A DNA stretch of 64,000 bases from the NCBI RefSeq assembly GCF_900236475.1, contig NZ_LT963352.1, positions 2,976,001 to 3,040,000 on the forward strand, in the 5' to 3' direction. The notes under the pieces are model-generated. The model was not told the DNA's origin. It searched no databases and saw nothing but the letters and a program-made list of their open reading frames with translations. Made by a program: the position numbers and the translations under genes. This document shows, one piece after another, positions 28,483-36,981 of this stretch. Source of the DNA: Streptomyces chartreusis NRRL 3882 (GTDB taxonomy: Bacteria; Actinomycetota; Actinomycetes; Streptomycetales; Streptomycetaceae). The stretch's first letter is position 1. Every line of letters begins with the position of its first letter.

Positions 28483-28878
28483 ATGCTTTCCCGCCTGTTT
28501 GCCCCCAAGGTCAAGGTCAGCGCACACTGCGACCTTCCCTGCGGTGTGTACGACCCTGCCCAGGCCCGCATCGAGGCGGAGTCGGTGAAGGCCATCCAGG
28601 AGAAGATGGCCGGCAACGACGACCCGCACTTCCAGGCGCGTGCCACCACCATCAAGGAGCAGCGCGCGGAGCTCGCGAAGCACCACGTGTCCGTGCTGTG
28701 GAGCGACTACTTCAAGCCGCCGCACTTCGAGAAGTACCCCGAGCTGCACCAGCTGGTCAACGACACCCTCAAGGCCCTCTCGGCCGCCAAGGGTTCGACC
28801 GACCCGGCGACCGGCCAGAAGGCGCTGGACTACATCGCCCAGATCGACAAGATCTTCTGGGAGACCAAGAAGGCCTGA
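28483..28878 (+). CDS. sodN: Nickel superoxide dismutase precursor
   Basis: 131 residues. A 14-residue leader (MLSRLFAPKVKVSA) precedes the nickel hook HCDLPCGVYDP, in which the new N-terminal His1, Cys2 and Cys6 bind nickel after cleavage. The mature 117 residues match the known NiSOD length and form a four-helix bundle that assembles as a hexamer in the cytoplasm. The leader must be removed for activity, probably by the divergent sodX product. GAGGAAGGA precedes the ATG. In S. coelicolor nickel raises sodN expression while Nur represses the iron enzyme sodF. Confidence 0.98.
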   Translation: MLSRLFAPKVKVSAHCDLPCGVYDPAQARIEAESVKAIQEKMAGNDDPHFQARATTIKEQRAELAKHHVSVLWSDYFKPPHFEKYPELHQLVNDTLKALSAAKGSTDPATGQKALDYIAQIDKIFWETKKA

Positions 28879-28996
28879 TCTTGAATCATGCCCCCTGACC
28901 TGCGATTTCTCTGGTTGCAGCGTCTCCTGGTCCGCACCCGGTCCACAGGCCGCCGAAAACGGCGTCCATGACGGTCCGGGTGCGGCCTTTTTCTTC
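28879..28996 (+). ncRNA. sodN 3' UTR, candidate s-SodF small RNA
   Basis: The 118 bases after the sodN stop end in a strong intrinsic terminator. In S. coelicolor this UTR is processed to a roughly 90-nt RNA that base-pairs with the sodF mRNA and lowers it when nickel is present. Position and terminator fit here; sodF is not in the window, so pairing could not be checked. Confidence 0.5.
28929..28995 (+). terminator. Intrinsic terminator of sodN
   Basis: CCGCACCCGG (28932-28941) pairs with CCGGGTGCGG (28976-28985), with an inner GCCG/CGGC stem, followed by TTTTTC. This is one of few U-tract terminators in the window. Confidence 0.85.
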
Positions 28997-29542
28997 CTGC
29001 CATCCACTCCGCCTTCCAGCGGCGGCGGTTGAGGGGCTCTCCCGCCGGCGCCGAGCGGCACGAGGGACGCGAAGAGAGAATCAGCCACCGCGAGCCGGCG
29101 TGCGCACCGGAAACTCACTCTTCTTTCACACCAGTCACACAGTGAACTGGCAGATGAACAGGGGGACATGCCGACCCCTGACCTCTCGCCGACTGTATGA
29201 CGCGTTCACGCCATTCCTCCGTCGCACCACCTGGGTCTCTTGACCCTCAGCTTTGGCCTGTGCCTATGGTGACCTCCGCAAACGCAGCGTGACCAAGCTG
29301 CCAGACAGTGCGTCACCCAGCACATGGGGGGACGCCGTCGCCATGGGGGGATACATCGTCATGCCTCGGTGCCGGGCTTTTGGCGCACGCCGATTCGGCC
29401 TTGCCTGCCTGCCCGCCTTCATACGGCTCCCCTGACACCTAGCGCAGTGAACTGCCTGGGCTGACATGCGCGGCTCTGCTCCCTTTTATCCCCATTCACT
29501 CACGTTTTTGAGAACTCCGACCGCTGGAGGAGAAGCCGCCAC
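28997..29542. other. Boundary region before the accessory cluster
   Basis: About 545 bases between the sodN terminator and the DUF1906 gene. It is visibly less GC-rich than the flanks and holds only short frames without ribosome sites (for example 29253-29435). The promoter of the next gene must be here; GGAGGAGAAG stands just before ATG 29543. I see no attachment site or tRNA. Confidence 0.5.
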
Positions 29543-31936
29543 ATGGCTGATGAGAAGGTTCTCGCTGCCCAAAAATGGGTCAACGCCACCTACGGCAAGG
29601 TGTCGGGCTACGCGAAGTGCCCCGAGGACGGAAAGACCGGCTGGGCCACCATGTACGCCCTCACCATGGGGTTACAGCACGAGCTCGGCATCAGTCCCGT
29701 CGTGGCGAGCTTCGGGGACGGCACCCTAGCCAAGGTCACCGCGCTCGGCACCATCGGCCTCGGGTGGAAGAAGAACGCCAACATCGTCAAGATCATCCGC
29801 CACGCCCTGTTCTGCAAGGGCTACTGGGGCGGCGACACGGCGGTGGCCCAGTTCGACACGGACGCCGCGGCGGCGGTCGACAAGGTGAAAGAGAACATGG
29901 GCCTGCCCAAGGACGGCGGGGTGGTCCAGGCGAAGGTGCTCAAGGCCCTTCTCAACATGGACGCCTACATCACCGTCGCCGGAGGCACGGACAAGATCCG
30001 GTCCATCCAGCAGTGGCTGAACAAGAACTACTGGACGAAGAAGACGTTCTTCATAGGCCCCGCTGACGGGATCTACTCGCGGGACGTGCAGCAGTCGCTG
30101 ATGAAGGCGATCCAGCTGGCGATCGGCATCGCGGAGACGGACGCGAACGGCAACTTCGGTCCCGGCACGCAGTCCGGCATCAAAGCGCACACCGTCGGCC
30201 CCGGGTCGTCCGGCCTGTTCGTCCAACTCTTCTCCGCGGCCTGCGTGTTCAACGAGCCCGTTCCCGGATACGGCGAGCCCGACGCCGCCACCCACTTCAC
30301 CGACACATGGGATGCCGACGTCGAAGGCTGGGTGAAGGCGTTCCAGACGTTCTCCCAACTCCCCGTCACGGGAAAGGGCGACTACACCACCTGGGCGCAG
30401 CTCCTGGTGTCCATGGGAGACCCCGACCGGCCGGCCACGGCTTCCGACACCGCCTACACGATCACCCCCTCCCGCGGCGCCAGGATGTACGCCGACGGCT
30501 ACCGGTATGTCGGCCGGTACCTCAACGAGGCCTCGGCGGGCGGCGGAACGAAGATGCTGGAGCCGGGCGAGCTCGACAACATCTTCAAGGCCGGGCTGCG
30601 CGTTTTCCCGATCTTCCAGGACCACGGCAGGAGCCTGTCGGAGTACTACTGGGGCAATGGTTACAAGCACGGCCAGTGGGCCCATGACCAGGCCGCTCAC
30701 TTCGGCTTCAACCGGGGCACGGTGATCTATTTCGCTGTCGATTACGACGCGACGCAGGAGGACATGCCGCGCATCCAGGAGTACTTCCGCGGAGTCACCT
30801 CCGGCCTCGCCTCGAAGGGCAAGCGGTACCTCCACGGCGTGTACGGTTCCCGGAATGTGTGCGCGGAGGTGACGAAGGAGAGCTACGCCGCATACTCGTT
30901 CGTCTCCGGCATGTCCTGGGGTTTCTCCGGCAACCTCGGCTTCCCCCTGCCGGCGAACTGGTCGTTCAACCAGATCAAGGAATACAAGGTCACCAACGGC
31001 AGTGACACCTTCTGGCTGGACCGCGACGCGCACCGGGCCGGCTCCGACAACAGCCAGAAGGACGTCAACCGTGTCGTGTCCCCCGCCGCGGACTTCCTGG
31101 CGAACATCGACCGGCTCTACAGCCTGGCCAAGAGCTACGGAAAGGGCGACCCGAACCGGTTGGTCACGGACTATTACCGGCAGGAGCGCTACGCGGGGCG
31201 CGAGTGGAAGAACCTGATCGGCGAAGTCGACTGGGCGTTCATCGAGTACGCCAACAGCCGGGGCGTTGAGCTGCTGTCCGACTTCACCGACCCCTTCACG
31301 GGGCAGACCATGGGCCCACAGCACCTGCTGGCCACCGCGGCCGGACACATGATCAAGCCGCCACTGTCCGACAAGCGCAAGGCCAACCGGGGTGACGTGG
31401 CCGGGTGGGCAGGCGACCTGATGACGTTCTACGGGGAATGGCGTCGCGACAGTGACTCCTTCGCCAACGGCTACACCTACTGCACCGAACGCCTCGGCAA
31501 GATCGGCGTGGCCTCCTCATTCGGCTTCAACGACCTCGTCGAGGACGCCGACGGGTTCCTCCTGGCCGAGAAGATGCGATCCGGTGTGCCCATCACCACG
31601 GCCGTGCGCGAGCACTACGAGAAGTCCGGCGGGATAACCCGCTTCAGGGACTACCTCGCCAAGCGGTTCGGCACCTCGCAGGCCACCGCAGTGGACGCCG
31701 CGTTCCACATCCTCACGTCGATCGACGATCCGCTCGTCAATGTCGGACGTATCTTCCTCGAACAGCAGACGGGCGGAGCCGCCATGGTCTATTCCCACCT
31801 GCTTCCCGAGGACAGGCTGAGGAATTACTGCCTCGGCTTCGCCGAAGCGCTGATCGCTCGCGCCGGGCTTGAGGCCCGCAGCCAGGCGAAGATGAAGTCC
31901 AACCACGCCAGGCTGTTCGCGGACGGTGCGGACTGA
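29543..31936 (+). CDS. Large DUF1906 (glycoside-hydrolase-like) protein with peptidoglycan-binding-like repeats
   Basis: 797 residues without a signal peptide. About residues 1-290 hold repeated helical modules resembling peptidoglycan-binding domains (KVLAAQKWVNATYGKV with FGDGTLAKVTALGTIGL; KIRSIQQWLNKNYW with GNFGPGTQSGIKAH). About 300-510 is a DUF1906/Rv2525c-like TIM-barrel: MYADGYRYVGRYLNE, LRVFPIFQDHG, VIYFAVDYDATQEDMPRIQEYF, HGVYGSRNVC. The last 270 residues form an unrecognised helical domain. DUF1906 is related to GH25-like lytic enzymes, so a cell-wall role is likely, but export is unexplained. It overlaps the next gene by one base (TGATG). Confidence 0.8.
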   Translation: MADEKVLAAQKWVNATYGKVSGYAKCPEDGKTGWATMYALTMGLQHELGISPVVASFGDGTLAKVTALGTIGLGWKKNANIVKIIRHALFCKGYWGGDTAVAQFDTDAAAAVDKVKENMGLPKDGGVVQAKVLKALLNMDAYITVAGGTDKIRSIQQWLNKNYWTKKTFFIGPADGIYSRDVQQSLMKAIQLAIGIAETDANGNFGPGTQSGIKAHTVGPGSSGLFVQLFSAACVFNEPVPGYGEPDAATHFTDTWDADVEGWVKAFQTFSQLPVTGKGDYTTWAQLLVSMGDPDRPATASDTAYTITPSRGARMYADGYRYVGRYLNEASAGGGTKMLEPGELDNIFKAGLRVFPIFQDHGRSLSEYYWGNGYKHGQWAHDQAAHFGFNRGTVIYFAVDYDATQEDMPRIQEYFRGVTSGLASKGKRYLHGVYGSRNVCAEVTKESYAAYSFVSGMSWGFSGNLGFPLPANWSFNQIKEYKVTNGSDTFWLDRDAHRAGSDNSQKDVNRVVSPAADFLANIDRLYSLAKSYGKGDPNRLVTDYYRQERYAGREWKNLIGEVDWAFIEYANSRGVELLSDFTDPFTGQTMGPQHLLATAAGHMIKPPLSDKRKANRGDVAGWAGDLMTFYGEWRRDSDSFANGYTYCTERLGKIGVASSFGFNDLVEDADGFLLAEKMRSGVPITTAVREHYEKSGGITRFRDYLAKRFGTSQATAVDAAFHILTSIDDPLVNVGRIFLEQQTGGAAMVYSHLLPEDRLRNYCLGFAEALIARAGLEARSQAKMKSNHARLFADGAD

Positions 31937-32328
31937 TGGATTCCTGGATCCTGGCGGTGCTCTTCGTCGGCTTCGGTCTGGCCTTCGTACGCGTCCGGAA
32001 GGGCCGACGTCTTCTCGGCCTGCTCAAGGCATCCACCGCCACGGGGACCCTCTGCTACCTGCTCGGCTGGTCCCAGGTCCACTTCGCCTTCCCGTCGCAT
32101 GCCTGTCCCGACTTCTTCGACAGGCGCCCCATCGTCCGCTTCGACCGCTACGAGGACGGCGTTTTCCCGCTGCACGCCACCTGCCACTGGGACGACGGCG
32201 CGCGGAAGGAACTCGTGAGCGGCTGGGTCAATCCACTCCTGTTCACCTGTATGGCCGTGCTGACCGGCTGCCTGGTGACGTTGGCGGTCCTTACCTACCG
32301 CCGCTACCGGAAAGGACACACGCGTTGA
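31936..32328 (+). CDS. Small integral membrane protein of the cell-wall cluster
   Basis: 130 residues, unrecognised. Hydrophobic segments near residues 4-20, 27-45 and 98-120 leave a roughly 50-residue loop with cysteines (FPSHACPDFFDRRP and LHATCHWDDG) likely facing outside, possibly disulfide-bonded. It starts inside the stop of the DUF1906 gene and overlaps the next gene by four bases (TTGA), so all three are probably one translational unit. Confidence 0.75.
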   Translation: MDSWILAVLFVGFGLAFVRVRKGRRLLGLLKASTATGTLCYLLGWSQVHFAFPSHACPDFFDRRPIVRFDRYEDGVFPLHATCHWDDGARKELVSGWVNPLLFTCMAVLTGCLVTLAVLTYRRYRKGHTR

Positions 32329-32990
32329 GCGACACCGCTCACATACTCACCCGCCGTCAGACTCTCGGCCTGGCCGCCGGTCTCACGGCAGGAGCGCTCC
32401 TCGCGACTGCTCCCACCGCTGCCGCATCCGCTCCCGGGCCGAACGCGTGGCCTGGCCGACGGTCCGAGAACGGCTGGCCCGTCGTGGACGGTGACCGCAT
32501 CGCGCTCTTCCGCGTCGAAGGCACCGCCGTCGACGTGCCGCTGCTGAAGGGCGACGTGGCCACGGTGCTGCTCCACGTGGTCCGCCGGTTCGCGTACGAG
32601 ATCGACATGCTCCGCCCCGGCGACGTTCGGGGCCACACCGACCGCGGCGCTGTCGCGGCCGGCTTCGAGTCGAACCACCTGTCCGGTACCGCGATCGCGG
32701 TACGCCCGCTCTTCTATCCGCTGGGAGCGCAGAAGGGCACCGGCCTGTCCGATCTGGAGAGGGTCGTCGTCGCGGACATCCTCGCCGACTGCCAGGGCGT
32801 CATCGCCTGGGGCGGACACGCAAAGCCGGTCAAGGAGTCCCACTTTCAGATCGACGTGCACCCCGGTGATCCCAGACTTGCCCAGCTAGCCCGCCGGATC
32901 CGTGGCGAGGATGCAGGCCCGGGATCCGGCGCCGGATCGATCGACCCGTTCCTCCCGAGCCGCCGGAAAAATGCCGCGGCTTACCTCTGA
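32325..32990 (+). CDS. Tat-exported M15-like (D-Ala-D-Ala carboxypeptidase fold) protein
   Basis: 221 residues. The twin-arginine signal ILTRRQTLGLAAGLTAGALLA ends near AAASA, so it is exported folded. The mature part looks like an M15/VanY fold: SNHLSGTAIAV at 116-126 and ESHFQIDVHPGDP near 171-183. In active M15 enzymes the first motif is SxHxxGxAxD; here the metal-binding aspartate position is alanine (A125). It may be an inactive binding protein or use another ligand. TTG start at 32325, coupled to the membrane protein. Confidence 0.75.
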   Translation: MSDTAHILTRRQTLGLAAGLTAGALLATAPTAAASAPGPNAWPGRRSENGWPVVDGDRIALFRVEGTAVDVPLLKGDVATVLLHVVRRFAYEIDMLRPGDVRGHTDRGAVAAGFESNHLSGTAIAVRPLFYPLGAQKGTGLSDLERVVVADILADCQGVIAWGGHAKPVKESHFQIDVHPGDPRLAQLARRIRGEDAGPGSGAGSIDPFLPSRRKNAAAYL

Positions 32991-33023
32991 ACCAGTCCAG
33001 TCCTCAGCACCAGTCCAGTCCTC
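32991..33023 (+). repeat. 18-bp tandem repeat between the M15-like and secreted-protein genes
   Basis: ACCAGTCCAGTCCTC occurs twice with AGC between the copies, filling most of the 55-base gap before the next gene. It may be a recent slippage duplication. Confidence 0.8.
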
Positions 33024-33045
33024 GAAGAAGGGAACTCGGAGTTCC

Positions 33046-33603
33046 ATGCGCACACTGCTACGCGCCGTTGCCCCGGCCGCTGCTCTCCTCTCCGCTCTCG
33101 TAGCCGCTCCCCAGGCCGTCGCGGAGGACCACGCTTCCACGGGCACCGGCATGGTCGTCCCTGGGACCGGCGTCCAGTTCTCCGAAGCCGGCGCGCGCAA
33201 CCCACAGACCCGCGCCGCCGCAGCCGAGGACCTGGCGGCGGTCCGCGCCACAGCCTCGCTGTGCGGAAGCGGATACGAGCTGGAAAGAGCGGAACGCCTT
33301 CCCGACGAACGGCGCTTCGGGACCCTGTTCACCTACACCAAGCACACGACCGGCAGGCACGGGGCGTGCGCGGTCTTCGACAACAACCTCGGCACCGCGA
33401 AGAAGATGAAGCTCAAGCTGTGCCCGAACAAGACCGATGTGCCGTGCAAGGTGGACGAGGGCACCTTCTCGCAGTACGCGGGGCCGGTGAAGTACGAGAC
33501 CACCGGCAGCGACTCGGTGGACTGCGCCTCGGTGACGGCCATCATGTGGTCGAACGGTGTCGCGATCATCGACCGGGAAAAGACCGTCGCGGCATGTGAC
33601 TGA
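33046..33603 (+). CDS. Secreted cysteine-containing protein
   Basis: 185 residues with a clear Sec signal peptide, MRTLLRAVAPAAALLSALVAAPQAVA. The mature part has several cysteines (SLCGSGYEL, GACAVFDNN, KLCPNKTDVPCKVDE, DSVDCASVTA and a C-terminal AACD) that could form disulfides. I do not recognise the family with confidence. It ends the accessory cluster and is followed by a strong terminator. Confidence 0.75.
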   Translation: MRTLLRAVAPAAALLSALVAAPQAVAEDHASTGTGMVVPGTGVQFSEAGARNPQTRAAAAEDLAAVRATASLCGSGYELERAERLPDERRFGTLFTYTKHTTGRHGACAVFDNNLGTAKKMKLKLCPNKTDVPCKVDEGTFSQYAGPVKYETTGSDSVDCASVTAIMWSNGVAIIDREKTVAACD

Positions 33604-33616
33604 TCACCACCAACCG

Positions 33617-33651
33617 AAGGGGTCCGGCCGGGAGGACCGGCCGGGCCCCTT
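33617..33651. terminator. Bidirectional terminator closing the accessory cluster
   Basis: AAGGGGTCCGGCCGG pairs with CCGGCCGGGCCCCTT around GAGGA (one mismatch pair), between convergent genes. Confidence 0.8.
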
Positions 33652-33674
33652 CGGCGTGGGACGGTCGGTGCCGG

Positions 33675-33908
33675 TCAGTGGAACTGCGGGACGATCAGAG
33701 CGATCCCGTACGCCACCACGGCCGCGCAGGCGAGGAAGCACAGCGTCGCCTGGGTGAGGCCGAGGGCGGAGGTACGGCCCTGCTGTTCGCGGGCGCCCTC
33801 CAGTTGGGCGAGGCCGAGGACGCCGAGGGCGAAGACGACGACCACCGCGACGGTGACGCCGATGCTCACCGCGGTGACCTGGCCGAGTGCGGTCCAGTCC
33901 AGATGCAT
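33675..33908 (-). CDS. Small membrane protein next to the phosphate transporter
   Basis: 77 residues, MHLDWTALGQVTAVSIGVTVAVVVVFALGVL-type first membrane segment and a second near the C-terminus. The start at 33908 follows AGGGGAG. It lies 16 bases after the PiT gene on the same strand; small proteins of this type sit beside pitH in Streptomyces, so it may assist or regulate the transporter (inference). Confidence 0.8.
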   Translation of the reverse strand: MHLDWTALGQVTAVSIGVTVAVVVVFALGVLGLAQLEGAREQQGRTSALGLTQATLCFLACAAVVAYGIALIVPQFH

Positions 33909-33924
33909 GTCGACTCCCCTTCGT

Positions 33925-35079
33925 TCAGGCGGCCGTGCCGACCTTGGCCGGCGGCTCGGTGCGGATGGTGACCTCGTGCGTGTCGTTGACGTTGTGCGCG
34001 TGCACCGGGTTGCGGCGGGAGACGACCACGATGCCCGTGGCGAGGGCCGCGCCGACCAGGGCGACGACCGCCGTACCGAGGTCGCCGCCGCTCTGCACCA
34101 CGCTCGCGGCCAGGCCACCGACCAGCGCGGCGGCGGGCAGCGTGATCAGCCACGCCACCGCCATGCGGCCCGCGACGCCCCAGCGGACCTCCGCGAGCCT
34201 GCGGCCGAGCCCCGCGCCGAGGATGCTGCCGGAGGCGACCTGAGTGGTGGACAGGGCGAAACCGAGGTGTGCGGACGTCAGGATGACGGCGGTGGAGGCG
34301 GTCTCGGCGGCGAAGCCCTGCGGCGACTGGATCTCGGTGAGACCCTTGCCCATGGTGCGGATGATGCGCCAGCCGCCGAGATACGTGCCGAGGCCGATGG
34401 CGATGCCCGCGGACGCGATCACCCACAGGGGCGGCCCGGCGTTGTGGCCGAGCGCCCCGGCCGAGATCAGGGTGAGGGTGATGACGCCCATCGTCTTCTG
34501 CGCGTCGTTCGTGCCGTGGGCGAGGGAGACCAGCGAGGCCGAGGCGATCTGACCGATCCGGAAGCCCTTGGTCACGGAGTCCTTGCGGGCGCGGTCGGTG
34601 AGCCGGTAGGCGAGGTAGGTGGCCAGCAGCGCGGCGGCACCGGCCACGACCGGCGAGGCCACCGCCGGCACCAGCACCTTCTCGACGACCTTGTCGAAGT
34701 TGACGCCGTGGCTGCCCGCCCCGACCCACACGGCCCCGATCAGCCCGCCGAACAGGGCGTGCGAGGAACTCGACGGCAGTCCCAGCAGCCAGGTCAGCAG
34801 ATTCCAGAGGATCGCGCCGACGAGCCCCGCGAAGATCATGCCCGGGGTGACGAGGGTGTCGTCCACGATGCCGCCCGAGATGGTCTTGGCGACCTCGGTG
34901 GACAGAAAGGCACCGACCACGTTGAGGACACCGCTGATCAGGACCGCCGTACGGGGAGCGAGTGCGCCGGTGGCGATGGACGTGGCCATCGCGTTCGCCG
35001 TGTCGTGGAATCCGTTGGTGAAGTCGAAGGCTAGCGCCGTCACGATGACGACCGCCACGAGGAACGTGATGTGGTCCAT
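33925..35079 (-). CDS. PiT family inorganic phosphate transporter
   Basis: 384 residues with about ten membrane segments. PiT signatures are present in both halves: FDFTNGFHDTANAMATSIATGAL with the GxxxxN element, and the second-half repeat SLAHGTNDAQKTMGVITL. LPSSSSHALFGGLIGA is the usual internal motif. It imports phosphate with protons or metal-phosphate. ATG 35079 is used; upstream extension has no family similarity. The pairing with the small membrane protein recalls the pitH2 locus of S. coelicolor. Confidence 0.95.
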   Translation of the reverse strand: MDHITFLVAVVIVTALAFDFTNGFHDTANAMATSIATGALAPRTAVLISGVLNVVGAFLSTEVAKTISGGIVDDTLVTPGMIFAGLVGAILWNLLTWLLGLPSSSSHALFGGLIGAVWVGAGSHGVNFDKVVEKVLVPAVASPVVAGAAALLATYLAYRLTDRARKDSVTKGFRIGQIASASLVSLAHGTNDAQKTMGVITLTLISAGALGHNAGPPLWVIASAGIAIGLGTYLGGWRIIRTMGKGLTEIQSPQGFAAETASTAVILTSAHLGFALSTTQVASGSILGAGLGRRLAEVRWGVAGRMAVAWLITLPAAALVGGLAASVVQSGGDLGTAVVALVGAALATGIVVVSRRNPVHAHNVNDTHEVTIRTEPPAKVGTAA

Positions 35080-35234
35080 TCCTGAATGCAAACAAGTGCA
35101 GGCCAATAGGCGGGGAACGGCGAGGCAAAGGCTGGTCAAGGTTCACGCGGGTGGCGGCGACGTCGCCCCTCCACCAGCGCGCACCTGCGGATCCTTCCCG
35201 AACCACGGCAGACCCTCATGCCCACGTCCCCACG

Positions 35235-36455
35235 CTAGTCCCTCAACCGCGCGGCCCGTGCCTGGAGGTAACGGTGCTCGGGCAGGCTGAGGGTCTGCGC
35301 GGCCGCCGACTCGTAGGCGGCCCGGGCGGCTTGGGGGTCGCCCGCGCGTTCCAGGAGGTGACCCCGTACGGCGTCCACGCGGTGCCCTTTCAACTCGCCT
35401 GCCAGGGCGTCCAGTTCGACCAGGCCGGCGTGCGGGCCGTGGACCATGGCGACGGCGACCGCGCGGTTGAGTCGTTCGACGGGGCCGGGGACCAGACGGA
35501 CGAGGACGTCGTACAGGCCCAGGATCTCGGTCCAGTCCGTCGCCTCGGGTGAGGGCGCCTCGTCGTGGACGGCGGCGATCGCGGCACGCAGCTGGTACGG
35601 CCCGGGCCGACCCTGGGACAGCGCCGAGGTGACCAGCGCGACACCCTCCTCGATCGCGGCCTTGTCCCACCGGTCCCGGTCCTGCTCGTCGAGGGGGATC
35701 AACTCGCCGTGCGGTCCGCTGCGCGCATCGCGGCGGGCGTCGGTGAGCATCATCAGCGCGAGCAGGCCGGCCACCTCACCGTCGTCGGGAAGCAGCCGGT
35801 GGACCGTACGGGCCAGGCGTACGGCCTCGCCCGCGAGGTCCCGGCGCTGGAGAGCGGCTCCGGAGGTGGCCGTGTAGCCCTCGTTGAAGATGAGGTAGAG
35901 GGTCTGGAGGACGGACGGCAGCCGCTCTTCCCAGCGCTCCGGGCGACCGAAGCGCACGCCCCGCACCTTGTGCTTGGCCCGGCTGATCCGCTGCGCCATC
36001 GTCGCCTCCGGCACCAGGTACGCGCGGGCGATCTCCGCCGTGGTCAGACCGCCGACGGCGCGCAGCGTGAGCGCGATCTGGGCGGGCGGCGTCAGGTCCG
36101 GATGGCAGCACAGGAAGAGCAGCGAGAGGGTGTCGTCCTCGCGGGGAGCCCGCTCCCCGGGCGGCGGTGCGGTGAAGGCGTCGCGGGGCGTGAGCGCCGC
36201 CGCCCGCTCCTCGCGCTGCCGCCGCGCCTCCTCGCTGCGCAGGGCGTCGGTCAGTCGCCGCGACGCGACCTTGATCAGCCAGCCGCGCGGATTGCCGGGC
36301 ACGCCCGCCTCGGGCCACTGCCCGGCCGCCGCGAGCAGCGCCTCCTGTACGGCGTCCTCGGCGGCGTCGAAGTGCCCGTACCGCCTGACCAGCGCACCGA
36401 GGACCTGCGGCGCGTCACGGCGCAGCAGGTCCTCGATCTCGGGTGTGCTCCTCAC
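35235..36455 (-). CDS. ECF42-type RNA polymerase sigma factor
   Basis: 406 residues, much longer than a plain ECF sigma. Sigma-2 (VRRYGHFDAAEDAVQEALLAAAGQWP with NPRGWLIKVASRRLTDALRS) and sigma-4 (LTTAEIARAYLVPEATMAQRISRAKHKVR) occupy the first half. A helical TPR-like C-terminal extension of about 220 residues follows (LYLIFNEGYTATSG, LNRAVAVAMVHGPHAGLVELDAL). This and the adjacent DGPF gene identify the ECF42 group. Such factors lack a classical anti-sigma; the extension is thought to control activity. GTG start at 36455, 28 bases after the DGPF gene. Confidence 0.92.
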   Translation of the reverse strand: MRSTPEIEDLLRRDAPQVLGALVRRYGHFDAAEDAVQEALLAAAGQWPEAGVPGNPRGWLIKVASRRLTDALRSEEARRQREERAAALTPRDAFTAPPPGERAPREDDTLSLLFLCCHPDLTPPAQIALTLRAVGGLTTAEIARAYLVPEATMAQRISRAKHKVRGVRFGRPERWEERLPSVLQTLYLIFNEGYTATSGAALQRRDLAGEAVRLARTVHRLLPDDGEVAGLLALMMLTDARRDARSGPHGELIPLDEQDRDRWDKAAIEEGVALVTSALSQGRPGPYQLRAAIAAVHDEAPSPEATDWTEILGLYDVLVRLVPGPVERLNRAVAVAMVHGPHAGLVELDALAGELKGHRVDAVRGHLLERAGDPQAARAAYESAAAQTLSLPEHRYLQARAARLRD

Positions 36456-36483
36456 CGGCGCGCCCGTCGGCGTATCCAGGCCC

Positions 36484-36897
36484 TCAGATCTCCCCGGAGC
36501 CGTCCATGATCGGACGGATCACCACCGGGTGGTCGGGGGCGCCGGCCGGCTGGGGACACCGGGCGACACGCTCGGCGATCTCGGTGACCCGATCCAGGCT
36601 CTCGCACTCCAGGACCCAGTAGCCGGCCAGCAGCTCCTTGGTCTCGCTGTACGGCCCGTCGGTGATCACTGCCTTGCCGTCGTCACCGAGGGTGACGTGC
36701 CGGGTCTGCGCCGGTTCGGCCAGGCCTTGCCCGTCGACGAATTCGCCCGTCTCGGAGAGGTCGTCGTTGATGGCGCCCATGTAGGCGAACATGGCCTGGA
36801 GTTCTTCCTCGCTCCACGCGGGGGAGTTCGCCGACGCCCTGCCGCGCATGGCCTCGTAGTCCGCCTGTGTGCCCTGCACCATGACCAGGTACTTCAT
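36484..36897 (-). CDS. YCII/DGPF domain protein partnered with ECF42
   Basis: 137 residues: MKYLVMVQGTQADYEAM, a conserved TDGPYSETKELLAGYWVLECESLDRVTEIAERV box with the DGPF-like DGPY, and PVVIRPIMD. These small alpha/beta-barrel-dimer proteins almost always accompany ECF42 sigma genes and are their usual targets. It is the first gene of the leftward pair; the start at 36897 gives the family N-terminus. Confidence 0.93.
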   Translation of the reverse strand: MKYLVMVQGTQADYEAMRGRASANSPAWSEEELQAMFAYMGAINDDLSETGEFVDGQGLAEPAQTRHVTLGDDGKAVITDGPYSETKELLAGYWVLECESLDRVTEIAERVARCPQPAGAPDHPVVIRPIMDGSGEI

Positions 36898-36981
36898 CAG
36901 TCCGCTCCTTCGGCTCTCACCGCCCTGGCGGGCGGCTCTCACAGGGGACGTCGGAGCCGGGCCGGGATTCTCGACACGAGC

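Noticed and set aside
28338..28655. N-terminal extension of sodX
   Set aside because: It would run antisense through the sodN coding region; ATG 28337 has a strong ribosome site and gives the normal length.
28997..29542. Small genes or a tRNA at the cluster edge
   Set aside because: Frames such as 29253-29435 lack ribosome sites and conservation cues; I could not fold a tRNA cloverleaf from this stretch.
29543..33603. The accessory cluster as a prophage
   Set aside because: There is no integrase, capsid, portal, tail or terminase gene, and no flanking tRNA or att repeat; only lysis-like proteins are present.
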